Source: Candidatus Omnitrophota bacterium (GTDB lineage: Bacteria > Omnitrophota > Gorgyraeia > Zapsychrales > JANLHA01). Taken from it: a stretch of DNA of 5,279 nucleotides. Each line of letters starts with the position of its first letter. Within the stretch, counting starts at the first letter, position 1. The notes under the pieces are model-generated. The model searched no databases and was not told the origin of the DNA. It saw nothing but the letters and a program-made list of their open reading frames with translations. Both the position numbers and the translations under genes were made by a program. The stretch is taken from contig JANLHA010000230.1 in assembly GCA_024653845.1 (NCBI GenBank), positions 1 to 5,279 of the forward strand, read 5' to 3'. Positions 1 through 5,279 of this stretch are shown here, piece after piece.

Positions 1-1741
1 CGTGTTTTTGATTGAATTCTGTCTGAATTTTCCGACGACGCTCGCACTCTTGCATGGCCTCTCTCATCGCCAAACTGATCTTGTCGGCATACATGATGAC
101 TTCGCCATTGATATTGCGCGCGGCGCGGCCGGAAACTTGAATGAGCGATGTTTTGGAACGCAAGAACCCTTCCTTATCCGCATCAAAAATGGCGACCAGT
201 GAGACTTCCGGCAAGTCCAATCCCTCGCGCAACAAATTCACTCCGACGAGACAATCAAACTTTTTCATCCGCAGATCTTGCAAGATTTTCGCACGGTCAA
301 TCGTCTCAATATCCGAATGAAGATATTTTACCTGCAAACCCTTTTCTTTCAAGTAATCTGTCAAATCCTCCGCCATCCGCTTGGTCAACGTTGTGACCAA
401 AACCCGTTCATTTTTTTCAGCGCGTTTTTTGACCTGAACGACCAAATCATCGACCTGGCCCGCCGTGGGCTTAATAATGATCGGTGGATCAATGATTCCC
501 GTCGGACGAATGATCTGCTCCGCCACATACCCTTGACTCTCTTTGAGTTCATAGGCGGCTGGGGTTGCCGAAACAAAGACCCACTGCTTGACGAGATTGA
601 CAAATTCTTCGAATCGCAGCGGCCGATTATCCAAACATGATGGCAAACGAAATCCATGTTCCACCAGCGTTTCTTTCCGCGCCCGATCCCCTTCATACAT
701 CCCCCGAATCTGCGGAATGGTCACGTGCGACTCGTCGATCAAAACGAGAAAATCTTCCGAAAAATAATCGAGCAAGCAAAACGGCCGGCTCCCCGGTGGA
801 CGTCCCGAAAGGGCACGTGAATAATTTTCAATGCCATGACAAATTCCCATCTCTTTGAGCATTTCCATATCGTAGCGTGTGCGAGCATTGAGCCGTTGAG
901 CTTCAAGAAGTTTACCTTGGGCTTTCAATTGCGTCAGGCGAACCTCAAGCTCTTCGCTAATTTCTTTGATCGCGTGCTCAAGGCGAGGCGGCGAAATGAT
1001 GAAATGCTTGGCCGGATATACTGCGGCCCTCGTCAGCTCTGATTTTTCATGACCCGAAATCGGATCAATTTGCGAAATCTTCTCAACCTCATCGCCAAAA
1101 AATTCGATACGAAGCGCATCTTGGCGATACGCCGGGAAAACTTCCATCACATCGCCTCTGACACGAATTTTCCCTCGAGTAAAATCAAAATCATTGCGCT
1201 CGTATTGGATATTGATCAACTGTCGAAGCGCTTCATCGCGATCCAATTGTTGCCCTTTTTCCAAACAGACCAAAGAGTTCTGATAATCCTCCGGCGACCC
1301 CAAATTGTAAATGCAGGAAACACTCGCCACAATCAACACATCCCGACGAGACATGATCGAAGTGGTTGCTGCCAAACGCAACCGGTCCAAACGGTCATTG
1401 ATCGACGAATCTTTTTCAATATACATGTCCGTCTGAGGAACATAGGCCTCAGGCTGATAATAATCATAATAACTGACGAAATATTCAACCGCATTGGTTG
1501 GAAAAAATTCTCGAAATTCGCTGTAAAGTTGGGCCGCAAGGGTCTTGTTATGAGAAATGACGAGTGTCGGGCGGTTGATTTTGGCAATGGCGTTCGCCAA
1601 AGTGAATGTTTTACCGCTACCCGTCACCCCCAAAAGAGTTTGGGCTCGAACACCTGCTTGAGCATTTTTAACGAGTTGGTCCACCGCCTCAAGCTGTTCG
1701 GTGACAGGCGCAAAAGGCGAACGGAGGATGAAGTGATCCAT
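1..1741 (-). CDS. uvrB: UvrABC excinuclease subunit B (UvrB), 3'-truncated by window edge
   Basis: UvrB is the ATP-dependent damage-verifying helicase-like subunit of nucleotide excision repair; it is loaded by UvrA and recruits UvrC. I translated all 580 codons in the window and found one uninterrupted frame. Visible motifs are a Q-motif glutamine at residue 16, Walker A GVTGSGKT (38-45), the damage-probing beta-hairpin [10 protein letters not shown] (91-100), Walker B/DEAD-like LIDESH (334-339), motif III SATP (391-394), [14 protein letters not shown] (502-515) and motif [10 protein letters not shown] (535-542). The family is usually about 660-700 residues, so only the C-terminal end, including the UVR domain that contacts UvrC, lies outside. 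The ATG at 1741 is preceded in frame by TAA three codons upstream, which fixes the start region. No clear Shine-Dalgarno is seen; the lipoprotein stop is 9 bases upstream, so translation may be coupled. Small oddities are TEQ where most UvrBs have GDQ, and QVSGR where QTIGR is usual. Confidence 0.97.
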   Translation of the reverse strand, partial: MDHFILRSPFAPVTEQLEAVDQLVKNAQAGVRAQTLLGVTGSGKTFTLANAIAKINRPTLVISHNKTLAAQLYSEFREFFPTNAVEYFVSYYDYYQPEAYVPQTDMYIEKDSSINDRLDRLRLAATTSIMSRRDVLIVASVSCIYNLGSPEDYQNSLVCLEKGQQLDRDEALRQLINIQYERNDFDFTRGKIRVRGDVMEVFPAYRQDALRIEFFGDEVEKISQIDPISGHEKSELTRAAVYPAKHFIISPPRLEHAIKEISEELEVRLTQLKAQGKLLEAQRLNARTRYDMEMLKEMGICHGIENYSRALSGRPPGSRPFCLLDYFSEDFLVLIDESHVTIPQIRGMYEGDRARKETLVEHGFRLPSCLDNRPLRFEEFVNLVKQWVFVSATPAAYELKESQGYVAEQIIRPTGIIDPPIIIKPTAGQVDDLVVQVKKRAEKNERVLVTTLTKRMAEDLTDYLKEKGLQVKYLHSDIETIDRAKILQDLRMKKFDCLVGVNLLREGLDLPEVSLVAIFDADKEGFLRSKTSLIQVSGRAARNINGEVIMYADKISLAMREAMQECERRRKIQTEFNQKH

Positions 1742-1750
1742 AGATTAATC

Positions 1751-2212
1751 TTATGAGGAAGACGATGTGGTGTCGAGGGCTTTTTCGATGCGTTCAAAAA
1801 TCCGATCCACGGTGCTGTCATTCTGGTAACTTTTGAAATCTTTTCCAGGCAACGATGAAACCGTCAGATAACGAATTTCAATTTCTGAAACACGGTCCCG
1901 GGAGCGGATAAAAATATTCAGTCTGGCATAGCGAGTTCCCACGACCATATGGGTTTCACGAATCTCGGTAAGAAGAAGGATTTCTTTTTCATAGAGGTCT
2001 GTTCCTCGGTCTTGCTCATAGACCGAGGGAGCCACTTGATCCTGGATTTTCCAGCCCAAATCTTCCAAAGATTCTTTGGTTCCCGCCAAGGCCTGATCAT
2101 AGGCCACAAAAAACCGTCGAGAATAAGGTTTTTTATCTTGTAGATAGATGGGAATTTGCGACGAAGCGCAGCCGATGAAAAATAGGATGAAAAATACAGA
2201 GAGTCTTTTCAT
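1751..2212 (-). CDS. Small lipoprotein of unknown function
   Basis: This 153-residue protein is not recognised. It begins MKRLSVFFILFFIGC: two basic residues, a hydrophobic stretch, then a lipobox-like F-I-G-C with Cys15 as the predicted lipidated residue, followed by ASS. That predicts export, signal peptidase II cleavage and membrane anchoring, with no Asp at +2 to hold it in the inner membrane. The mature part has a probable amphipathic helix around YDQALAGTKESLEDLGW, then alternating strand-like segments (EKEILLLTEI, ARLNIFIRS, VSEIEIRYLTV) and a C-terminal helix ending in four serines. This helix-then-strands layout resembles small outer-membrane lipoproteins of the BamC-like kind, but only in outline. 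The ATG at 2212 lies 5 bases after the stop of the MazG-like gene. A TTG at 2224 is in frame but adds only four residues before the basic n-region and overlaps that gene, so I prefer the ATG. uvrB follows 9 bases downstream. Confidence 0.8.
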   Translation of the reverse strand: MKRLSVFFILFFIGCASSQIPIYLQDKKPYSRRFFVAYDQALAGTKESLEDLGWKIQDQVAPSVYEQDRGTDLYEKEILLLTEIRETHMVVGTRYARLNIFIRSRDRVSEIEIRYLTVSSLPGKDFKSYQNDSTVDRIFERIEKALDTTSSSS

Positions 2213-2217
2213 ATCAC

Positions 2218-2532
2218 TCAACAAATTTTTCCATGTTTGTAGGGCCGTTTTTTATTTTTTTGTGCTTTCTGCTCGATCTCAGATTCGATATCAATTTTCA
2301 ATCCACCACAAAGATCCAACAACCGAATGAAAGAGTCCGCAAGTTCTTCACGAAAGTTGGCGTGATCCTGGACACGATGCGCTTCCATCGCCTCAGCCAA
2401 TTCCGTGACGATGAGCATCAATGCTTCCCCGACATTGCGCTCTGTTTCCCAGAACCCTTTCTCGACGGCAATCGAATGACAAAGCTCTGACAATTCATTC
2501 AACGATTTTCCTTTGATCATGGTCTCTTCCAA
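2218..2532 (-). CDS. MazG-like nucleotide pyrophosphohydrolase
   Basis: This is a 104-residue all-alpha NTP pyrophosphatase-like protein. MazG-family enzymes hydrolyse (d)NTPs, often non-canonical ones, to NMP and pyrophosphate in the cytosol using Mg2+ bound by helical acidic motifs. Here those are ELAEAME and, 17 residues after its last glutamate, the EELADSFIRLLD block, giving the ExxE...ExxD arrangement. The C-terminal NKKRPYKHGK is also typical of short MazG-like proteins. I chose the TTG at 2532 because a perfect AAGGAGG (2538-2544) sits 5 bases upstream. The alternatives are ATG at 2520, which would leave that site 17 bases away and begin MIKGKSL, and TTG at 2559, which overlaps the preceding gene and has no such site. 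It starts 14 bases after the pseudouridine synthase stop. Next to uvrB, a role in removing damaged nucleotides is plausible but inferred; the substrate cannot be read from sequence. Confidence 0.85.
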   Translation of the reverse strand: MEETMIKGKSLNELSELCHSIAVEKGFWETERNVGEALMLIVTELAEAMEAHRVQDHANFREELADSFIRLLDLCGGLKIDIESEIEQKAQKNKKRPYKHGKIC

Positions 2533-2537
2533 GGTGT

Positions 2538-2544
2538 CCTCCTT
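2538..2544 (-). promoter_or_regulatory. Ribosome binding site deciding the TTG start of the MazG-like gene
   Basis: The minus strand reads AAGGAGG, a perfect anti-16S match, with 5 bases (ACACC) before TTG at 2532. It begins just past the pseudouridine synthase stop at 2547-2549 and is the main reason for choosing the non-ATG start. Confidence 0.8.
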
Positions 2545-2546
2545 GA

Positions 2547-3209
2547 TTATGATTTCCAAAACTGCTTCATATCGTTTGGCAATTCTGATTTGACCGAAAT
2601 TTTTTTATGATACACGGGATGCTCAAATACAATTTCACTGGCATGTAAGGCTAACCTTTTAAAATCGACCGTAAAATCTTTGCGAAATGCATAAACCCGC
2701 TCCCCTAACAAGGGATTTCCAATATGCGCAAAATGAATTCGAATCTGATTTGTTCGTCCCGTTTTGGGCCAGACATCCACAACACTGAAATCTGGCTTCC
2801 TGGAAATGACCCGATACTCTGTAACCGCGGATTTAGGTTTCACTCGACGCTGAAATTGCCTCTGATGATAATCGACAATAGCCTTTTGGATTTCTCCTTC
2901 CGAATGCTGCAAATGCCCACGTACAAACGCCGTATATCTTTTCTCAACCGCCCCTTTTTGAAATTCCTGCATCATTCGCTGCTGATGTTGCTTCCCTTTG
3001 GCATAAATGATCACCCCTGAAGTTTCACGGTCCAAACGGTGACACGGATGAAGTTGAAAATTCTCCCCTTCAGCGTACTGCCGATTGACAATCGAAGTCA
3101 ACGTGTTCTTTTCTTGTTTAGGTGAAGGGATAACCAGAAGTCCTGCAGGTTTATCAAACACGATCAGGATGTCGTCTTCATGCAAAACATCGATCGTCTT
3201 TTCATTCAT
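2547..3209 (-). CDS. RluA-family RNA pseudouridine synthase, no S4 domain
   Basis: This 220-residue enzyme should isomerise specific uridines to pseudouridine in rRNA or tRNA in the cytoplasm. The signature HRLDRETSG is at residues 57-65 with catalytic Asp60. Other family blocks are DKPAGLLV (19-26), RYTAFVRG (91-98), KTGRTNQIRIHFAHIGNPLLGE (149-170) and RLALHA (185-190). The protein begins almost directly with the catalytic domain, so it lacks the N-terminal S4 RNA-binding domain of RluC and RluD and has the size of E. coli RluA (about 219 residues) or TruC-like enzymes. The family is secure, but the target uridine cannot be assigned, so no gene symbol is given. The ATG at 3209 overlaps the stop of the upstream small membrane protein gene by four bases (ATGA), a classic arrangement for translational coupling, and there is no strong separate Shine-Dalgarno. 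Confidence 0.93.
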   Translation of the reverse strand: MNEKTIDVLHEDDILIVFDKPAGLLVIPSPKQEKNTLTSIVNRQYAEGENFQLHPCHRLDRETSGVIIYAKGKQHQQRMMQEFQKGAVEKRYTAFVRGHLQHSEGEIQKAIVDYHQRQFQRRVKPKSAVTEYRVISRKPDFSVVDVWPKTGRTNQIRIHFAHIGNPLLGERVYAFRKDFTVDFKRLALHASEIVFEHPVYHKKISVKSELPNDMKQFWKS

Positions 3210-3385
3210 GATGATGATTCAGAATTTTCAGCCTCTTCGTCCTCATCAGAAAACTGGGCTTCCAAAAGGCTGGTCATATAATTCAATTTTCGAATCACGA
3301 TGACAGGGAAAATGATAAAAATCCAAAGATAGAGCGCGACCAAAATAAAAGCTTGGCCTGTCGTTAAATGCAACACATTGTCCAT
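3206..3385 (-). CDS. 59-residue single-pass membrane protein with acidic tail
   Basis: This small gene is not recognised as a named family. The product begins MDNVLHLTTG, continues with one strongly hydrophobic segment at about residues 11-31 (QAFILVALYLWIFIIFPVIVI), then RK and a tail rich in Asp, Glu and Ser (DEDEEAENSESSS). The positive residues directly after the helix predict an outside N-terminus and a cytoplasmic acidic tail. An AAGGAG at 3397-3402 lies 11 bases upstream of the ATG, a slightly long but usable spacing. The gene follows the PilZ gene by 24 bases and its TGA overlaps the pseudouridine synthase ATG by four bases. These tight junctions, the ribosome site and a clean membrane-protein profile support a real gene. 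The role is unknown; a membrane partner for the PilZ protein is only a guess from position. Confidence 0.8.
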   Translation of the reverse strand: MDNVLHLTTGQAFILVALYLWIFIIFPVIVIRKLNYMTSLLEAQFSDEDEEAENSESSS

Positions 3386-3409
3386 CGACTTGTACTCTCC
3401 TTAAATGAT

Positions 3410-3811
3410 TTACAAAATCGCCCCCTGATCTTCGTCTGAGGGCTCCTTTTTTTCATTGATTGCAGATTGGATATATTCTTCCAAAAGGATTTTGTCTTTT
3501 TTAGAAATGTCCGTAAAATAAATTGCAACATTAAAAGCCTGTTGCTTGCCATCTTGCTCAACACGAACAACCACTCCATCACAAGAAAGTTTTTTGGTTG
3601 TCACTTTTCCTTTTTGTTTGAAAGGAAGAAGAAACTGTACCCTGATCTTGCTCATCAAGTCGATGACCCGGTTAACCCGGCAATAAACGCCAGATGAACT
3701 CAAGTTTTTGGTCTCACTGACAAGATCAAAGTCCTCCCCACCTACTTTCAAAGGAACACTTCCTTGAACACGAGGACTTCTACGACGCTCTGAGGAGCCG
3801 TTTTGATTCAT
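3410..3811 (-). CDS. PilZ-domain protein, probable cyclic-di-GMP receptor
   Basis: This 133-residue single-domain protein carries both PilZ signatures: RRSPR, the RxxxR arginine motif, at residues 10-14 near the N-terminus, and NLSSSG, the [D/N]xSxxG motif, at 36-41. In the family these two elements wrap around cyclic-di-GMP, so ligand binding is likely. The rest fits a six-stranded beta barrel (for example KIRVQFLLPF and CDGVVVRVEQ) followed by a C-terminal helix around KKDKILLEEYIQSAI. There is no output domain, so it probably acts through a partner protein. The ATG at 3811 is chosen because AAGGAGG lies 9 bases upstream; an in-frame upstream start at 3841 would place that ribosome site inside the coding region and overlap the zinc-ribbon gene closely. 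It follows that gene by 33 bases. What process it controls cannot be read here; no flagellar, pilus or polysaccharide gene lies in the operon. Confidence 0.9.
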   Translation of the reverse strand: MNQNGSSERRRSPRVQGSVPLKVGGEDFDLVSETKNLSSSGVYCRVNRVIDLMSKIRVQFLLPFKQKGKVTTKKLSCDGVVVRVEQDGKQQAFNVAIYFTDISKKDKILLEEYIQSAINEKKEPSDEDQGAIL

Positions 3812-3820
3812 TTTAGACAA

Positions 3821-3827
3821 CCTCCTT
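3821..3827 (-). promoter_or_regulatory. Ribosome binding site of the PilZ gene
   Basis: The minus strand reads AAGGAGG, 9 bases before the ATG at 3811. It decides the start against an in-frame upstream codon at 3841. Confidence 0.8.
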
Positions 3828-3844
3828 CGAGGAAATCGCAACGA

Positions 3845-4018
3845 TTAGGCGGCCTTTTCAGCGGACTGTTCGGCTGGTTTGCTCTGAGTGACTGCTTTCC
3901 AACAATTTCGGTTGCAATAATATGCGCCGTTGCGGTAATAGCGCTTGGCTTTCTTAAGTCTTTTTTTGCAGGAAGGACAGGTGACTATTGCTGTTGCTTC
4001 TTTTTGTTGCTCTGCCAT
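3845..4018 (-). CDS. 57-residue four-cysteine zinc-ribbon/TRASH-like protein
   Basis: This small basic protein begins MAEQQKEATAIVTC. It carries CPSC at residues 14-17 and CNRNC at 35-39, joined by a lysine/arginine-rich linker with the aromatic pattern RYYRNGAYYC. The C-x2-C ... [FY]-C-x3-C layout, with 17 residues between the inner cysteines, is that of treble-clef metal-binding modules such as TRASH and the L24e-like zinc finger; one Zn2+ or another soft metal is the likely ligand. The C-terminus is a low-complexity Ala/Glu/Lys tail. The positive charge would suit nucleic-acid binding, while TRASH-type modules are also used in metal sensing, so function stays open. An AAGGAG at 4031-4036 is 12 bases upstream of the ATG. 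It is the first gene after the operon promoter (start point near 4083) and precedes the PilZ gene by 33 bases. I do not recognise a named family. Confidence 0.82.
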   Translation of the reverse strand: MAEQQKEATAIVTCPSCKKRLKKAKRYYRNGAYYCNRNCWKAVTQSKPAEQSAEKAA

Positions 4019-4075
4019 AACGTAACTTCTCTCCTTTCATTCGTCAAACTTGCTGTCAAAAGGCATTCTTGGCCG

Positions 4076-4091
4076 ATCGACTCTTGTCGAT
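4076..4091. promoter_or_regulatory. 6-bp inverted repeat over the operon start point, possible operator
   Basis: The sequence ATCGAC-TCTT-GTCGAT is a perfect 6-base inverted repeat with a 4-base centre. It touches the last two bases of the -10 box and spans the predicted transcription start near 4083. Because only about half would be transcribed, a DNA operator is more likely than an RNA hairpin. A repeat this short can occur by chance, and no known regulator is matched. Confidence 0.3.
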
Positions 4092-4117
4092 TATATCACA
4101 ATATTTTTGGGTGACAA
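4090..4117 (-). promoter_or_regulatory. Sigma-70-type promoter of the seven-gene operon
   Basis: On the minus strand TTGTCA (4112-4117) is followed after 16 bases by a consensus TATAAT (4090-4095). The -10 box is preceded by TGA, giving the extended -10 form TGnTATAAT. The -35 differs from TTGACA at two positions. Transcription should begin near 4083 and run leftward, leaving a leader of about 65 bases before the zinc-ribbon ATG at 4018. An 8-base palindrome AACCGGTT (4116-4123) overlaps the upstream edge of the -35. It is the only strong promoter I found in the window. Confidence 0.8.
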
Positions 4118-4160
4118 CCGGTTTTTAGAATCCCCTTTCTTCGGAAAAATACGGTCAAAC

Positions 4161-5140
4161 CTATAATTTGTGCTCCAGGACGCGGTGTTGTCTCCATCGT
4201 TCAATGGGGTAAATGACAAAGTTCAGCAGTATGAAAGATAAGAAAAAAGAACCTGCTGAGACCCACCAGCCATAATGAGGATCTCCTCTTCCTGTAACTT
4301 TCAAAGGCCCAGCCAAAACCATCATTAACAACATATGTGTCACATAAATGGCATAAGAATATTCTCCAATCCAACGGTCGAACCGACTCCCCCTTGTTAA
4401 ATAAAAGATAAACGGCAATCCTGCTCCAAGAATTAAAAGATACAATAACGCCTTGAGAAAAGATGAGAATGGGATCAGATCAAAAAAGATGGTGAGAGCC
4501 AAAACCAAAATAAAAACCATGACATTCAGCGCCAAAGGAATGCGCCGACCCTGAAGACGCTGATAAACCTTATAAGAAAAAATGCCAAGAATAAAGAAAG
4601 CCAATTCGATAGGGAAAAAGCGATATGTCCAAGGGTCCTCATTGAACCTAAGATCATAATAGAGAAGAAAAATCCGTAATAAAGCGCTTGCCATAAAAAT
4701 GCATAAAAGATACCTCCTCCTCATTCGGACTAGAAAAGGCGCCAAGAGATAAAACATCAATTCTAGGCTCAACGTCCAAGCCTGTGGTATGAACATAAAG
4801 TTAGAAATTTTGAGGCCTCCCATCAGGATCAAAACATCTTGTCCAAAAATAAGAAGATTAGCAAGAATCATGATCAACAAAAATGGGCTCCACTCATTTT
4901 GAGATAAAAGCGTTATCCAGAGAGGATGGGGATAAAATAAAAAATGGAAGATTAACGTCAAAGCCAAAACTAAAAAATAAAGTGGATAAATGCGAAGAAA
5001 ACGATTGGTGATAAATAAGGAATACGAGTGAGCATATTTCTCATTAAGAATGAGCGCCATATAAAAACCGGAAATGACGAGGTATGGGCAGCGACAACAG
5101 CCAACGCCAAAATGACTCGTAATATTCCCATAAACACCAT
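4161..5140 (-). pseudogene. Acyltransferase-3 family membrane protein, inactivated by N-terminal out-of-frame deletion
   Basis: Acyltransferase-3 (OafA/YrhL-like) proteins move acyl groups onto cell-surface sugars through about ten membrane helices. The N-terminus is seen in one frame: ATG at 5131 (or in-frame ATG at 5140) gives MGILRVILALAVVAAH, the usual first helix ending in the conserved His. At 5081-5086 the homologous reading moves to another frame with YLVISGFYMALILNEKY, and the roughly 20 residues normally lying between are missing. The first frame ends at TAG 4970-4972. The second stays open for about 300 codons with RFLRIYP (near 4985-5005), QAWTLSLELMFY (near 4751-4785), SYAIYVTH (near 4335-4361) and the C-terminus HRVLEHKL, then TAG at 4161. 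An internal ATG at 5060 could give 299 residues without the first helix and its His, so activity is unlikely. The ATG lies 18 bases after a paralogous copy. A sequencing or assembly error is the main alternative. Confidence 0.8.
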
Positions 5141-5158
5141 TCCAATTTTTTATAAAAT

Positions 5159-5279
5159 CTACAGCTTGTGTTCCAATACCCGTTTTTGCCTTAGCCGTTC
5201 CATGGGATAGATAATAAAATTCAAGAGAATAAAAGATAAAGAGAAAGACCCCAAAATCACCCACCAACTATAAAAAGGG
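5159..5279 (-). CDS. C-terminal end of an upstream tandem acyltransferase-3 paralogue, 5'-truncated by window edge
   Basis: The final 39 codons of a gene entering from the right edge, in the frame ending at TAG 5159-5161, read PFYSWWVILGSF, then SLSFILLNFIIYP, then MERLRQKRVLEHKL. They align without gaps to the last 39 residues of the downstream copy, with 30 identities, including the closing RVLEHKL. This is the last membrane helix and basic cytoplasmic tail of an acyltransferase-3 protein. Many synonymous positions differ between the copies, so this is not a very recent duplicate. Whether this copy is intact cannot be judged because the rest is outside. A different frame through this region is also open and continues into the downstream copy, which could mislead gene callers. 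Confidence 0.85.
   Translation of the reverse strand, partial: PFYSWWVILGSFSLSFILLNFIIYPMERLRQKRVLEHKL

Noticed and set aside
1049..1756. A 235-codon open frame on the plus strand, with several shorter plus-strand frames from 2 to 1042
   Set aside because: They lie antisense to an uninterrupted uvrB with all its motifs and show no protein-family features, so they are shadows of its codon use.
2533..2559. Upstream TTG start (2559) for the MazG-like gene, adding nine residues
   Set aside because: It would overlap the pseudouridine synthase gene and places the perfect AAGGAGG site inside the coding region; TTG 2532 fits that site.
2838..3020. Plus-strand frames across 2233-3303
   Set aside because: They are antisense to the MazG-like and RluA-family genes, which carry clear motifs; no ribosome sites or family features support them.
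4130..4150. TTTC-TTCG-GAAA hairpin after the acyltransferase stop as a possible terminator
   Set aside because: The stem is only four A/T-rich pairs with no G/C-rich base, and no convincing T-run follows in the direction of transcription.
5081..5086. Programmed ribosomal frameshift to rescue the downstream acyltransferase
   Set aside because: There is no slippery heptamer at the junction, and the roughly 20 residues normally between the two segments are missing, which a frame change alone would not restore.
4970..5140. 56-residue product from ATG 5140 as a stand-alone small membrane protein
   Set aside because: Its first 20 residues are the N-terminus of the acyltransferase and the rest is out-of-frame reading of that gene up to a TAG, so it is a frameshift by-product.

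Overview
The window reads almost entirely leftward (minus strand) and comes from a bacterium that I cannot place below that level. Strong AAGGAGG-type ribosome sites, a sigma-70-like promoter, a PilZ (cyclic-di-GMP) protein and a lipoprotein with no Gram-positive features point to a Gram-negative, possibly a deltaproteobacterium-like or uncultured lineage. That placement is inference only.

Positions 4117 down to 1 form one probable seven-gene operon. A single strong promoter (4090-4117) is followed by: a 57-residue four-cysteine zinc-ribbon/TRASH-like protein (3845-4018); a PilZ-domain protein (3410-3811); a 59-residue single-pass membrane protein with an acidic tail (3206-3385); an RluA-family pseudouridine synthase without an S4 domain (2547-3209); a MazG-like nucleotide pyrophosphohydrolase (2218-2532); a small lipoprotein of unknown function (1751-2212); and uvrB, which begins at 1741 and runs off the left edge after 580 codons. 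Gaps are -4 to 33 bases, with no visible internal terminator, so nucleotide-excision repair, nucleotide-pool cleaning, RNA modification and a c-di-GMP receptor appear to be co-transcribed.

Positions 4161 to 5279 hold two tandem copies of an acyltransferase-3 (OafA/YrhL-like) membrane protein. The upstream copy is represented only by its last 39 residues (5159-5279). The downstream copy (4161-5140) has a complete body and C-terminus, but an out-of-frame deletion has removed the stretch between its first transmembrane helix and the ISGF motif, so it is called a pseudogene. The two C-termini match at 30 of 39 residues although many synonymous sites differ, which suggests an older duplication and a recent inactivation. 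This part is visibly richer in A/T than uvrB (23 G/C of 60 at 4861-4920 against 31 of 60 at 541-600).

There is no gene-free stretch longer than 300 bases; the largest gap (4019-4160) carries the operon promoter. I see no tRNA, rRNA, CRISPR array or insertion sequence. I find no clearly new biological system; the most notable items are the broken tandem acyltransferase and the unusual gene content of the operon.
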